Assembly (NCBI RefSeq): GCF_001612945.1
Contig: NZ_BDBK01000012.1
Span: forward strand, 496,001-560,000
Reading direction: 5' to 3'
Length of the DNA: 64,000 nt
Source: Nocardia inohanensis NBRC 100128
Lineage (GTDB): Bacteria; Actinomycetota; Actinomycetes; Mycobacteriales; Mycobacteriaceae
The position numbers were made by a program, and so were the translations under genes. Every line of letters starts with the position of its first letter. Position 1 is the first letter of the stretch. Positions 41,688 through 50,109 of this stretch are shown in pieces. Under the pieces are notes generated by a model. It saw only the letters and a program-made list of their open reading frames with translations, had not been told where the DNA came from and made no database searches.

Positions 41688-43024
41688 CCGCCCTCACCTA
41701 CCGGCTACCGCAGCAGCGCCGGGTCGTCACCGAGCTGCCCGGACCGCATTCGGCGGCCTTGACCGCCCGGCGCAAGGCCGCGGTCGCCGCCGGAGTCGGG
41801 TCCGCGGTACCGGTGTACGCGGCCGATGCCGACGGCGGCGTCATCGTGGACGTGGACGGGAACTCGCTGATCGACCTGGGTTCCGGGATCGCGGTCACCA
41901 ATGTGGGGGCCTCGCATCCGGCGGTCGCGGCGGCGGTGGCCGAGCAGGCCGCGCGTTTCACCCACACCTGCTTCATGGTGACCCCGTACGAGAGCTATGT
42001 GCGGGTGGCCGAGGAGCTGGCGGCTTTGACGCCCGGCGATCACGACAAGCGGTCGGTGCTGTTCAATTCCGGCGCCGAAGCCGTCGAGAACGCGGTCAAA
42101 GTGGCGCGGCTGGCGACCGGCCGGAGCGCGGTCGTCGCCTTCGATCACGCGTATCACGGCCGCACCAACCTCACCATGGCGCTGACCGCGAAATCCATGC
42201 CGTACAAGACGCATTTCGGGCCGTTCGCGCCGGAGATCTACCGGATGCCGATGTCCTACCCGTACCGGGACAAGGCCGGGCAGAGCGGGGAACAGGCCGC
42301 GCAGCAGGCGATTTCGCAGATCGAGACGCAGATCGGGGCGGAGAGTGTCGCCGCGATCATTATCGAGCCCATTCAGGGTGAGGGCGGATTCATCGTGCCC
42401 GCACCGGGATTCCTGCCCGCGCTCGCCGCCTGGGCGCGGGAGCACGGCGTGGTGTTCATCGCCGACGAGGTGCAGAGCGGGTTCGCGCGCACCGGGGCGT
42501 GGTTCGCCAGCGAGCACGAAGGCGTGGTGCCGGACATCATCACCATGGCCAAGGGGATCGCGGGCGGGATGCCGCTGGCGGCGATCACCGGCCGGGCCGA
42601 GCTGCTGGACGCGGTGCACGCCGGTGGGCTGGGCGGCACCTACGGCGGTAATCCGGTCGCCTGCGCCGCGGCGCTGGCCGCCATCGAGGTCATGAAGGAG
42701 CTCGATCTTCCGGCGCGGGCGCGGGCCATCGAAGCCGCCGTGGTGCCGGCGCTGCGTGAGCTGGCCGCCGAGACCGGCGTGATCGGTGACGTGCGCGGGC
42801 GCGGCGCCATGCTCGCCATCGAGATCGTGCGACCGGGCGGTACCGTGCCCGATCCGGTGCTGACCAAGGCCATTGCGGCGGAAGCGCTTTCGCGTGGCGT
42901 GGTGCTGCTGACCTGCGGCACCTACGGCAATGTGATCCGATTGCTGCCGCCGCTGGTGATCGGTGACGAACTGCTCGCCGACGGCGTGGGCGTGCTCGCC
43001 GACGTGGTGCGCGCACTCGCCTGA
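41684..43024 (+). CDS. gabT: 4-aminobutyrate transaminase
   Basis: The 446-residue class III aminotransferase converts GABA and 2-oxoglutarate to succinate semialdehyde and glutamate. It shows I-D-L-G-S-G-I-A-V-T-N-V-G near residue 65, F-N-S-G-A-E-A-V-E-N-A-V-K, H-A-Y-H-G-R-T-N-L-T-M-A-L, I-A-D-E-V-Q-S-G-F-A-R-T-G and PLP lysine in T-M-A-K-G-I-A-G-G. The N-terminus and the E-P-I-Q-G-E-G-G-F-I-V-P block match actinobacterial GabT. Translation is coupled to the permease; gabD follows after 42 bases. Confidence 0.94.
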   Translation: MTALTYRLPQQRRVVTELPGPHSAALTARRKAAVAAGVGSAVPVYAADADGGVIVDVDGNSLIDLGSGIAVTNVGASHPAVAAAVAEQAARFTHTCFMVTPYESYVRVAEELAALTPGDHDKRSVLFNSGAEAVENAVKVARLATGRSAVVAFDHAYHGRTNLTMALTAKSMPYKTHFGPFAPEIYRMPMSYPYRDKAGQSGEQAAQQAISQIETQIGAESVAAIIIEPIQGEGGFIVPAPGFLPALAAWAREHGVVFIADEVQSGFARTGAWFASEHEGVVPDIITMAKGIAGGMPLAAITGRAELLDAVHAGGLGGTYGGNPVACAAALAAIEVMKELDLPARARAIEAAVVPALRELAAETGVIGDVRGRGAMLAIEIVRPGGTVPDPVLTKAIAAEALSRGVVLLTCGTYGNVIRLLPPLVIGDELLADGVGVLADVVRALA

Positions 43025-43066
43025 CCGAGCAACCGAGACCCTCGAATATCAAGGAGCGATAGACAA

Positions 43067-44521
43067 ATGCGTGACGTGGCCGACCTGCTTGCCACCGTGC
43101 CCACCGGCCTGTGGATCGGCGGCGAACAACGACCCGCCGTCGGCGGCGGCACCTTCGCGGTGCATGATCCCGCCACCGGCGAAGTGCTGACCGAGGTGGC
43201 CGACGCCACCGCCGCGGACGGGCGGCTGGCCCTCGACGCCGCCGTCGCCGCGCAGGCGAGCTGGGCGGCGACTCCCGCCCGAGAGCGAGCCGAAATCCTG
43301 CGCCGCGCCTGGGAATCGGTGATGGCGCGGCGTGACGACTTCGCGTTGCTGATGACCCTGGAGATGGGCAAACCGCTCACCGAAGCCCAAGGTGAGGTCA
43401 CCTACGGTGGCGAATTCCTGCGCTGGTTCAGCGAGGAAGCGGTGCGGATCAACGGCCGCTACACCCACTCCCCCAGCGGCGCCGGACGGATCCTGGTCAC
43501 CAAGCAGCCCGTCGGTCCGGCGCTGGCCATCACGCCGTGGAATTTCCCGCTCGCCATGGGCACCCGCAAAATCGCGCCCGCGTTCGCGGCCGGTTGCACC
43601 ATGGTGGTGAAGCCCGCCGCCGAGACCCCGCTGACCATGCTGCTGCTCGGGCAGGTGTTCGCCGATGCCGGACTGCCGGCGGGCGTGCTGTCCATCCTGC
43701 CGACCTCGCGGGCGGCGCAGCTCACCGATCCCATGTTCGAGGACGATCGGCTGCGTAAGGTCACCTTCACCGGCTCCACCGGCGTCGGCAAAATCCTGCT
43801 CGCGCAATCGGCTTCGAAGGTGTTGCGCACCTCCATGGAGCTCGGCGGCAATGCCCCCTTCGTGGTGTTCGACGACGCCGACCTGGACGCGGCGATCGAC
43901 GGGGCCATGGCCGCCAAGATGCGCAATATCGGTGAAGCCTGCACCGCCGCCAACCGTTTCCACGTGGACAACGCGGTGCGCGAGGAGTTCACGGCGCGGC
44001 TCACCGCACGGATGCAATCACTGAAGATCGGTCCCGGTCACCTCGACGGCGTTCAGGTCGGCCCGCTCATCACCGCGAAACAGCGTGCCTCCGTTGCCGA
44101 TTTGGTCGCCGACGCCGTCGCCAAGGGCGCGAAGATCACCACCGGCGGCGCCGAAGTCCCCGGCCCCGGCTGGTTCTACGAACCCACCGTGCTCACCGAC
44201 GTCCCCGCCGGCGCCCGCATCCTGCGCGAAGAGGTCTTCGGCCCCGTCGCCGCCATCACCGGTTTCGACGGCGAAGCCGCAGGCATCGCCGCCGCCAACA
44301 ACACCGAATTCGGTTTGGCCGCATACATCTACACCCGCGACCTCGACCGCGCCCTACGCGTAGCCGAAGCCCTCGAATCCGGAATGGTAGGCGTGAACCG
44401 CGGCATCATCTCCGACGTCGCCGCACCCTTCGGCGGAGTCAAGGAGTCCGGCCTCGGCCGTGAAGCCGGCACCGAAGGCATCGAGGAATACCTCGAAACC
44501 AAATACATCGCACTACCCTGA
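43067..44521 (+). CDS. gabD: Succinate-semialdehyde dehydrogenase
   Basis: The 484-residue aldehyde dehydrogenase oxidises succinate semialdehyde to succinate. I-T-P-W-N-F-P near 155-161, F-T-G-S-T-G-V-G-K cofactor loop near 234-242, Glu about 258 (M-E-L-G-G-N) and catalytic Cys about 292 (G-E-A-C-T-A-A-N-R) match the GabD subgroup, as does the C-terminal P-F-G-G-V-K-E-S-G-L-G-R-E. ATG 43067 after AAGGAG. It is the last gene of the GABA operon. NAD or NADP preference is not clear. Confidence 0.93.
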   Translation: MRDVADLLATVPTGLWIGGEQRPAVGGGTFAVHDPATGEVLTEVADATAADGRLALDAAVAAQASWAATPARERAEILRRAWESVMARRDDFALLMTLEMGKPLTEAQGEVTYGGEFLRWFSEEAVRINGRYTHSPSGAGRILVTKQPVGPALAITPWNFPLAMGTRKIAPAFAAGCTMVVKPAAETPLTMLLLGQVFADAGLPAGVLSILPTSRAAQLTDPMFEDDRLRKVTFTGSTGVGKILLAQSASKVLRTSMELGGNAPFVVFDDADLDAAIDGAMAAKMRNIGEACTAANRFHVDNAVREEFTARLTARMQSLKIGPGHLDGVQVGPLITAKQRASVADLVADAVAKGAKITTGGAEVPGPGWFYEPTVLTDVPAGARILREEVFGPVAAITGFDGEAAGIAAANNTEFGLAAYIYTRDLDRALRVAEALESGMVGVNRGIISDVAAPFGGVKESGLGREAGTEGIEEYLETKYIALP

Positions 44522-44627
44522 CACCCGATCTCCTGGTTGCTCCGCAGTGGGCGCGGTGGGACCAGTGCGGAGCTGGAATCCGTGCGCGCCTTGGTGACCG
44601 GCAAATCTCGACCATAGTCGCTGCCGG

Positions 44628-45098
44628 TCACCCGAGGTAGGGCGCGGGCCGTCGCTCGAGATAGTGGGTGAGCCGTAGCCGTTGGGTGTGATGCATGTCG
44701 ATGGCGCCGAGGTCGGCGGGATCGACGAACCGGAGTTCGGTCGACTCGCCGGAGATCGCCAGCGTGCCGCCGATCACGCGGGCCACGAAGCACACGTTGA
44801 ACTGTCGCCGTACTTCGCCGTCGCTGTAGACGATGATGTTACGAGGGTCGGTGTAAGTGCCGACCAAACCCGTTATTTCGATGTCGAGGCCGGTTTCTTC
44901 TTTGACCTCGCGGACCGCGCAGCCAGGCAGGCTTTCGGTCATCTCCATCCCGCCGCCGGGCAACGCCCACAAGCCGTTGTCGGTGCGGCGTTGCAATAGG
45001 ATGCGGCCGTCGTCGTCGCACACCACCGCCGAGGCGGCCACGACCATATTGTTCGGGGTGGGGGCGTTGGGGTCGTGGTAGTACTCGGTGCGGACCAT
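44628..45098 (-). CDS. Nudix hydrolase
   Basis: This 156-residue pyrophosphohydrolase has a complete Nudix box in G-G-G-M-E-M-T-E-S followed by R-E-V-K-E-E-T-G-L (about residues 47-70). It may hydrolyse a nucleotide-linked metabolite; the substrate cannot be deduced. ATG 45098 is preferred (AAGGG 9 bases upstream) over a GTG three codons earlier. It is a lone gene at the edge of an accessory-looking patch, convergent with gabD; an 8-bp inverted repeat (44539-44573, long loop) in the gap is too weak to call a terminator. Confidence 0.9.
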   Translation of the reverse strand: MVRTEYYHDPNAPTPNNMVVAASAVVCDDDGRILLQRRTDNGLWALPGGGMEMTESLPGCAVREVKEETGLDIEITGLVGTYTDPRNIIVYSDGEVRRQFNVCFVARVIGGTLAISGESTELRFVDPADLGAIDMHHTQRLRLTHYLERRPAPYLG

Positions 45099-45244
45099 AG
45101 AGTTCACCCTTCCACTGGCCGGGCGGTAGCCCAGACCGCGTTGAAACTTTCGGTGTACGTGTCGAACAAGGTGCCGCCGGGAGTGCGGCGCAAACTTCGC
45201 TGCTGTGTGCGTTACGGCACCAGCAAAATTGCAAGGGGCAAACG

Positions 45245-45604
45245 ATGCGGCACCGACCAGCGGCCCTCGGATATCTGCGAACCGACGTGTCCGGAGTAAG
45301 TCAACTCAGGGATGAACACCAAATACGTTCTATCGCAAAGAAGCTCGGCTACGACTTCTGCGGCGTCATCGTCTACGACCCCAGAACACCGCGACCCCCG
45401 CTGGCGAGGGTGAAAACGCAAGTGACCCGATTGCAAGCCGAGGCCGTCATTACCCCCGGTCCGAACCACTTCGACGACGACACCATCCTCCGTGACCTCG
45501 TCCGACAGGTCGACGTGATCACTGTGAACCCGGAAGTCACTTACGCCCGCTGGTCAACCGGGCTCGTCGACATCAACGGTCGAGGAATAGGCCCCAACCG
45601 CTAG
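45245..45604 (+). CDS. Stand-alone serine-recombinase-N-terminal-like protein
   Basis: The 119-residue protein has the resolvase-fold feel of an N-terminal domain (A-L-G-Y-L-R-T-D-V-S-G near residue 7, then Q-I-R-S-I-A-K-K-L-G-Y) but no DNA-binding or recombinase C-terminal domain. The usual catalytic Ser/Arg set is not evident: Y-L-R-T-D-V-S-G places a Ser near but not at the expected spot. I recall similar short paralogues in Nocardia/Rhodococcus genomes, function unknown. ATG 45245 after AAGGGGC. It may be a remnant or a repurposed domain. Confidence 0.6.
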   Translation: MRHRPAALGYLRTDVSGVSQLRDEHQIRSIAKKLGYDFCGVIVYDPRTPRPPLARVKTQVTRLQAEAVITPGPNHFDDDTILRDLVRQVDVITVNPEVTYARWSTGLVDINGRGIGPNR

Positions 45605-45704
45605 GCCGAGGGGCGGGAACCCGTCGTCCCCCAGGAGCGAAGGTGCCGGCTGTCGGTGGCGGCGGGCAAGATCGTCACCATCATCCGGTTCGGGTGGGGA
45701 GCTT

Positions 45705-47462
45705 GTGGAGAGGCTGGGCGTGGTGCTGTACGACGATGAAGACCGGTGGGTGGTTCCGGATGGGTGGTGGGTCAAGGCCGAACCGTTTCGTGGGATGAAC
45801 GATTCACGCACAAGGGGTTTGGAAGCCGACGTCACTGCGCGGTTGCGGGAATTTCTGGAGCGTTATCGGCCGCAGATCGTGCGGTCTTTGACTATGACGA
45901 GTGAGCAGGGGGAGACGGAGCTCGCGGCTGCGGGCCTGGCTTTTCTCGATGCTCCGCACTCTTGCGACTCCCCGATGGGGGCGGCCGCGGTATGGGTATT
46001 GGTGGCGCGGGATTACGACACCTGCCATTGTGGGTCCATGGTGCGGCACTCCGCACATTTGGATGAGAGTGCCCGCGACCTGTTCGTGGACAGTTGGGCT
46101 TTCGAACACGGTTATCTGTTCGCGGCCGAGGCGGCGCTGCTGTGTTACGACCTCGAGGACGACACGAAGTATGTGCCGGCCGCCGGACGACAGTTGTATC
46201 CCCTGCGGCACAAGGTCGAACACGATAACGCCTACGGGAGGTTCTGGGGGCTGGCAAGCCAGGTTCGCAGCCGGCTGCTGACGGCTCCGGAGTCCGAGTA
46301 CCGGGCTGTGGTGCAACGGTTTACCGGGATGCGGAGCGAATCCGGATTTCGGCTGCGGATCGCGACGTCGTATCTGCTGCCCGAGCGACAGGATTGGGTC
46401 GACGCCGATCTGTCCATCCCCGAGGAGAAGTACCGGTCGCAAGCCGTGGCGCTGCTGACTACCGCGATGACGACGCCCGAGCAGTTCGCGCATCGATTAG
46501 CGCTCGATACCCGGTGGTCCTATCTCGGCGACGAGGCGCGATTCAGTCTGTTGACCCTGGTCGGTGTCGCCGCCACCCCGATCGTCGTGCGCGATTTTCT
46601 GGCGCTGGGAGACTGGCATGCCCGTGCGATACGAGAAACCGCGCCGCTGCTGGTCCATTTCCCCACCGACGAGGCATATCTGGCACTGCTCGGCAGGACA
46701 CACTGGAAACCGGCAGCGGCAGCGCTCACCAAGGCGACCGCGCGCTATCCACGCCGGGCAATGCGACTGCTATCCGCTCATGCCGCCGAGCACGCGAATC
46801 CGGCAGTAGTACAACTGTTCCGGCTGCATGCGCTGGCGCATCCCGATCTGATCGAAACGCATGTTCATCCGGATGCGCGTTCGCTACTCGAAACAGAAGC
46901 GAAACTGCCGGAGGCGGACACGAATGACCTGCCCGCCATCCTCGTCACGCCGCCCTGGCAGTTGTCTCGTGCTCGCGTCCCCAAGCCGCCCTACTGGCTC
47001 TCCCCCGCGTTGCTTCCACAGATCCGAATGCGCGGCAACGATGCCGCGTTACCGCAATCGGCGACCCAGCATCTGTTGACCATGCTCATTATGAGCGGAC
47101 GCGATCACGACTCCACCGGCATTCGCCTGGTTGCCGATGCGACTGATGCCTCGTCCCTCGCCGAATTCGGCTGGGCTGTATTCGATGCCTGGCAATTGGC
47201 GGGGCATCCAGGGAAGGATATTTGGGCGTTGCACAGCCTCGCGTTGCTGGGCGATGACGACACCGCCGCGCGCCTGGTCCCCTTGATCCTGGCCTGGCCC
47301 GGTGAATCCGGCCACGCCCGTGCAGCTCTCGCCCTCGACGTCCTCGCGGCAATCGACAGCGCACCGGAGTTTCCGAACCTGAACAGCATTGCGCGAAAGT
47401 CGAAGTTCAAAGGACTCCGCCGGGCAGCGGAGCAAAAAGTTCGAGACCTCGGCGGCATCTGA
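45705..47462 (+). CDS. MolR/DUF4132-type helical-repeat protein lacking the C-terminal DUF4132 domain
   Basis: The 585-residue soluble protein is built of helical repeats, with a poorly conserved N-terminal 200 residues. It ends in L-H-S-L-A-L-L-G-D-D followed by W-P-G-E-S-G-H-A-R-A and K-S-K-F-K-G-L-R-R-A-A-E-Q-K. In MolR/YehI-like proteins this last block normally precedes a C-terminal DUF4132 domain. Here a stop follows within about 10 residues and no such domain is seen downstream. GTG 45705 follows GGGGAG. Codon choice looks less GC-biased than in its neighbours, suggesting transfer. Function is unknown; it could be a truncated form or a genuine short version. Confidence 0.7.
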   Translation: MERLGVVLYDDEDRWVVPDGWWVKAEPFRGMNDSRTRGLEADVTARLREFLERYRPQIVRSLTMTSEQGETELAAAGLAFLDAPHSCDSPMGAAAVWVLVARDYDTCHCGSMVRHSAHLDESARDLFVDSWAFEHGYLFAAEAALLCYDLEDDTKYVPAAGRQLYPLRHKVEHDNAYGRFWGLASQVRSRLLTAPESEYRAVVQRFTGMRSESGFRLRIATSYLLPERQDWVDADLSIPEEKYRSQAVALLTTAMTTPEQFAHRLALDTRWSYLGDEARFSLLTLVGVAATPIVVRDFLALGDWHARAIRETAPLLVHFPTDEAYLALLGRTHWKPAAAALTKATARYPRRAMRLLSAHAAEHANPAVVQLFRLHALAHPDLIETHVHPDARSLLETEAKLPEADTNDLPAILVTPPWQLSRARVPKPPYWLSPALLPQIRMRGNDAALPQSATQHLLTMLIMSGRDHDSTGIRLVADATDASSLAEFGWAVFDAWQLAGHPGKDIWALHSLALLGDDDTAARLVPLILAWPGESGHARAALALDVLAAIDSAPEFPNLNSIARKSKFKGLRRAAEQKVRDLGGI

Positions 47463-47483
47463 GCCGGGCTCGATGCCGCCACG

Positions 47484-48386
47484 TCATTGGGGTTGCCGGA
47501 GCGGGGATCGGCGATCGACGAGTTCGGCGAACGCGCGGGCGAGGGGCGTGAGGGTGGACCAGCTGCGGACCGCCCAGCCGACCGGGAGGGGTGGGAGGAA
47601 AGGTAGGGGTAGGAAGCGGAGGGGGGCGGTGGAGGCTTCGGCGGCCTCGTAGGGGAGGTTGGGGACTACGGCGTGGCCTACGCCTAGTTCGGTGAGTAGG
47701 ACTGCTGTATTCCAGTCTGTGGCACCGGTTTCCGAGGGGAGGTGTACGCCCAGGCGGGTTAGGGCGGTGTCGAGGTGTTGGCGGGATGCGGAGTTCTGCG
47801 GTAGGCGGATGTGGCGGAGGGCGGCGAGGTCGGGCGGGGTGAGGGTGGGTAGGGCGGCGATCGGGTGGTCGGCGCGGGTGGCGAGGACCCAGGGTAGGTC
47901 CAGGACGGGGCGTTGTTCGATGCCGGGGACGGGGCCGTGGATGGTTACCCAGGCCAGGTCTACGGTGCCGGCGATGAGGGCGGCGAAGCAGTCTCGGGTG
48001 GAGGTGATGGTTCGGAAGTCGAGGGTGGCCTGGGGGTAGTGGCGGCGGAAGTCGGTTATCGCGGTGGACATGAAGTGGCGGATGGTGGTGGGGCCGGTGG
48101 TTATTCGGACCGCGCCTGCTTCGCCGCGGGCGAAGTCGCCGAGGCGGCGGATCGCTTGGTCGAGGGCTGTTATGCCGTCGGTGGCGGCGGCGAGTAGGAC
48201 CAGGCCCTCGGGGGTGGGGGTGACGCCGTCGGGGTGGCGGTCCAGGAGGCGGACGCCGGTGGCTTTCTCGAGGCGTTTCACGTGTTGGCTGACGGCGGAT
48301 TGGGTGCAGGAGAGGTCGCGGGCTACCGCGCTGAGGCTGCCTGCCTGACAGACCGCCGTGAATACTCGCAGGTCGTCGATGGTCAT
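47484..48386 (-). CDS. LysR-family regulator
   Basis: The 300-residue protein has an N-terminal winged helix (A-G-S-L-S-A-V-A-R-D-L-S-C-T-Q-S-A-V-S-Q-H) and a periplasmic-binding-like ligand domain (about 90-295). ATG 48386 is chosen. It is divergent from the ketopantoate-reductase fusion gene with an exact palindrome (48486-48502) in the gap, so it probably regulates that gene and itself. It is also convergent with the MolR-type gene. Confidence 0.9.
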   Translation of the reverse strand: MTIDDLRVFTAVCQAGSLSAVARDLSCTQSAVSQHVKRLEKATGVRLLDRHPDGVTPTPEGLVLLAAATDGITALDQAIRRLGDFARGEAGAVRITTGPTTIRHFMSTAITDFRRHYPQATLDFRTITSTRDCFAALIAGTVDLAWVTIHGPVPGIEQRPVLDLPWVLATRADHPIAALPTLTPPDLAALRHIRLPQNSASRQHLDTALTRLGVHLPSETGATDWNTAVLLTELGVGHAVVPNLPYEAAEASTAPLRFLPLPFLPPLPVGWAVRSWSTLTPLARAFAELVDRRSPLRQPQ

Positions 48387-48485
48387 GCGCACGGGTGTCA
48401 CGGTAGAGGGCGGGGGGTGCAAGGGCGATCTTGGGGATTGGCAAGGGAAGACGAGGATTGACCGGGGCGGCGGGGGGTGCGGATG

Positions 48486-48502
48486 ATTGGGCCGGGCCCA
48501 AT
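48486..48502. promoter_or_regulatory. 17-bp palindrome between lysR and reductase fusion gene
   Basis: ATTGGGCC-G-GGCCCAAT is an exact inverted repeat with a 1-base centre. It lies 100 bases upstream of LysR's start and 94 upstream of the reductase start, a typical LysR box position. Confidence 0.6.
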
Positions 48503-48596
48503 GGCGGCAACCCGTCCCCTTTTCTCTACCGCGTCCGGGCCCCGGGCGGAGGGATCGGGGCGGGTGTCGACCTGACTGTTCCGAAAGGACTTATCT

Positions 48597-50048
48597 GTGC
48601 GCGGCATTGGATTTTCCTCGTATGAAGCTGTTTCCGGGACCGGCACGGTGGCGGTGCTCGGGCCGGGCGGGGTGGGCGGGCTGCTGGCGGCACTGCTGGC
48701 GCGCGCCGGGCATCGGGTGATCTGCCTGGCCGGTGCGGAGACCGTGGAGGTGTTGCGCGACAAGGGGATTCGAGTTCGAAGTGAACAGTTCGGGGAGTTC
48801 ACCGCGAAGGTCGAGGCCGATACCAGGCTGCGGGAGGCGGTCGAGTTGTGCCTGGTGACCGTCAAGCACACGGCTCTGGAGACCGCGCTCGAGCGGTTGC
48901 CCGCCGAGCGGCTGACCGGCGCGCTGGTGGTGCCGCTGCTGAACGGGGTCGAACATCTGGATCTGCTGCGCCGGCGGTACGGGCGTGAGCAGGTCGTTCC
49001 GGCGGTTGTTCGGGTCGAATCCGCGCGTACCGCAGCCGGTTTCATCGAGCACGGCAGTCCGTTCACCGAAATCGATCTGAGCGGGTCGTCCGAGCGGCTG
49101 GCGGGGGCGGCCGAGGTGCTCGCCGGGGCGGGACTCGAGGTCCGGGTGCTACCCGGAGAGCAGTCCGTACTGTGGAACAAGCTCGCGTTTCTCGCGCCCT
49201 TCGCATTGCTGACCACTCACTACCGCAGTCCCATCGGCGTCGTCCGGTCGGAGCGCCGGGATGAGCTGGCGGCCGTGGTGGCGGAGACGACCGAAGTCGC
49301 TCGAAAACACGGGGCCGCAACGGAAGTCGAGCAGATACTGGCGCGCTACGATGCCTTCCCCGCCACCGCGAAGTCCTCGATGCAGCGTGATGCGGAGGCC
49401 GGTTTGCCCACCGAGCTCGATGCCATCGGCGGGGCGGTCGTGCGGGCGGCCGCGGCGCACGGCATCGCGGTGCCGCGGACGGCGCGGCTGATATCGGAAC
49501 TGACGCAGCGGGATCGGATCGAACGGTTCCTGCGCGGGCACGGTGCGGCGGAGATTCCGCATCCCGGCGGGACGCTGCTGGCGCATCTGAACCGGGTGGC
49601 GGACATGCTGACGGCGTGGGGTGCGAGTCGTGCAATCCGTTATGCCGCACTCTGTCACGCCATGTACGGCACCGACGGGTTCGATCGATCACTGCTGGAT
49701 CTCGAGCATCGCACGGCACTGGTGGAATTGATCGGCGAGCATGCCGAGGCATTGGTCTACCAATACGCGGGCTGCGATCGCGGGGCCGTGTATCCGCGCC
49801 TCGACCACCCGCCGGTCAGGTTCCGGGACCGCTTCACCGGGCGCGAATACCTGCCGGCCGAAGCGGACCTGCGGGCCTTCATGGAGATCACCGCGGCCAA
49901 CGAACTCGATGTCATGGCCCACAATGCCGAGCTGGCGGCTGCCCACGGCCCCGCCCTGTTCCGGCTCTTCGATCGCTGCCGTGACCTGCTGTCCGCGCCG
50001 GCGTGGCAGGCCTGCCGCACCCAGCTAGGCCCGACCGGGTCTGACTGA
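48597..50048 (+). CDS. Ketopantoate-reductase-like enzyme fused to a DUF6817-type domain
   Basis: The 483-residue protein has a PanE/ApbA-type reductase in the first ~310 residues: Rossmann motif V-A-V-L-G-P-G-G-V-G-G-L, L-C-L-V-T-V-K (active Lys in the family), L-L-N-G-V-E-H, and the C-terminal helical half with T-A-K-S-S-M-Q-R-D and E-L-D-A-I-G-G. The last ~170 residues are a different domain with H-P-G-G-T-L-L-A-H-L, L-C-H-A-M-Y-G-T-D-G-F and E-H-A-E-A-L-V-Y-Q-Y, which I recognise as DUF6817-like and HD-reminiscent. GTG 48597 after AAAGGAC. The stop lies inside the first operator of the agmatine operon. The substrate is not known; ketopantoate is unlikely in this context. Confidence 0.8.
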   Translation: MRGIGFSSYEAVSGTGTVAVLGPGGVGGLLAALLARAGHRVICLAGAETVEVLRDKGIRVRSEQFGEFTAKVEADTRLREAVELCLVTVKHTALETALERLPAERLTGALVVPLLNGVEHLDLLRRRYGREQVVPAVVRVESARTAAGFIEHGSPFTEIDLSGSSERLAGAAEVLAGAGLEVRVLPGEQSVLWNKLAFLAPFALLTTHYRSPIGVVRSERRDELAAVVAETTEVARKHGAATEVEQILARYDAFPATAKSSMQRDAEAGLPTELDAIGGAVVRAAAAHGIAVPRTARLISELTQRDRIERFLRGHGAAEIPHPGGTLLAHLNRVADMLTAWGASRAIRYAALCHAMYGTDGFDRSLLDLEHRTALVELIGEHAEALVYQYAGCDRGAVYPRLDHPPVRFRDRFTGREYLPAEADLRAFMEITAANELDVMAHNAELAAAHGPALFRLFDRCRDLLSAPAWQACRTQLGPTGSD

Positions 50049-50080
50049 GATTTCAGTTTTTCTTGACTGAAATTTCAGTC
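50043..50080 (+). promoter_or_regulatory. Tandem palindromic operators and promoter for the agmatine operon
   Basis: A perfect 16-bp palindrome GACTGAAATTTCAGTC (50065-50080) and a near copy GACTGAGATTTCAGTT (50043-50058) have centres 22 bases apart (two helical turns). A -35-like TTGACT (50063-50068) overlaps the second; a candidate -10 TTCGAT lies 17 bases later. The first overlaps the stop of the reductase fusion gene. The TetR protein at 52155 is the likely ligand-controlled binder. Confidence 0.8.
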
Positions 50081-50109
50081 TTTGGTTCGATCGGCGCAGG
50101 AGGTACGCA

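Noticed and set aside
40379..43024. Single 881-codon frame appearing to fuse a permease-region shadow with gabT
   Set aside because: The upstream part is a frame-shadow of the permease; gabT has its own ATG overlapping the permease stop.
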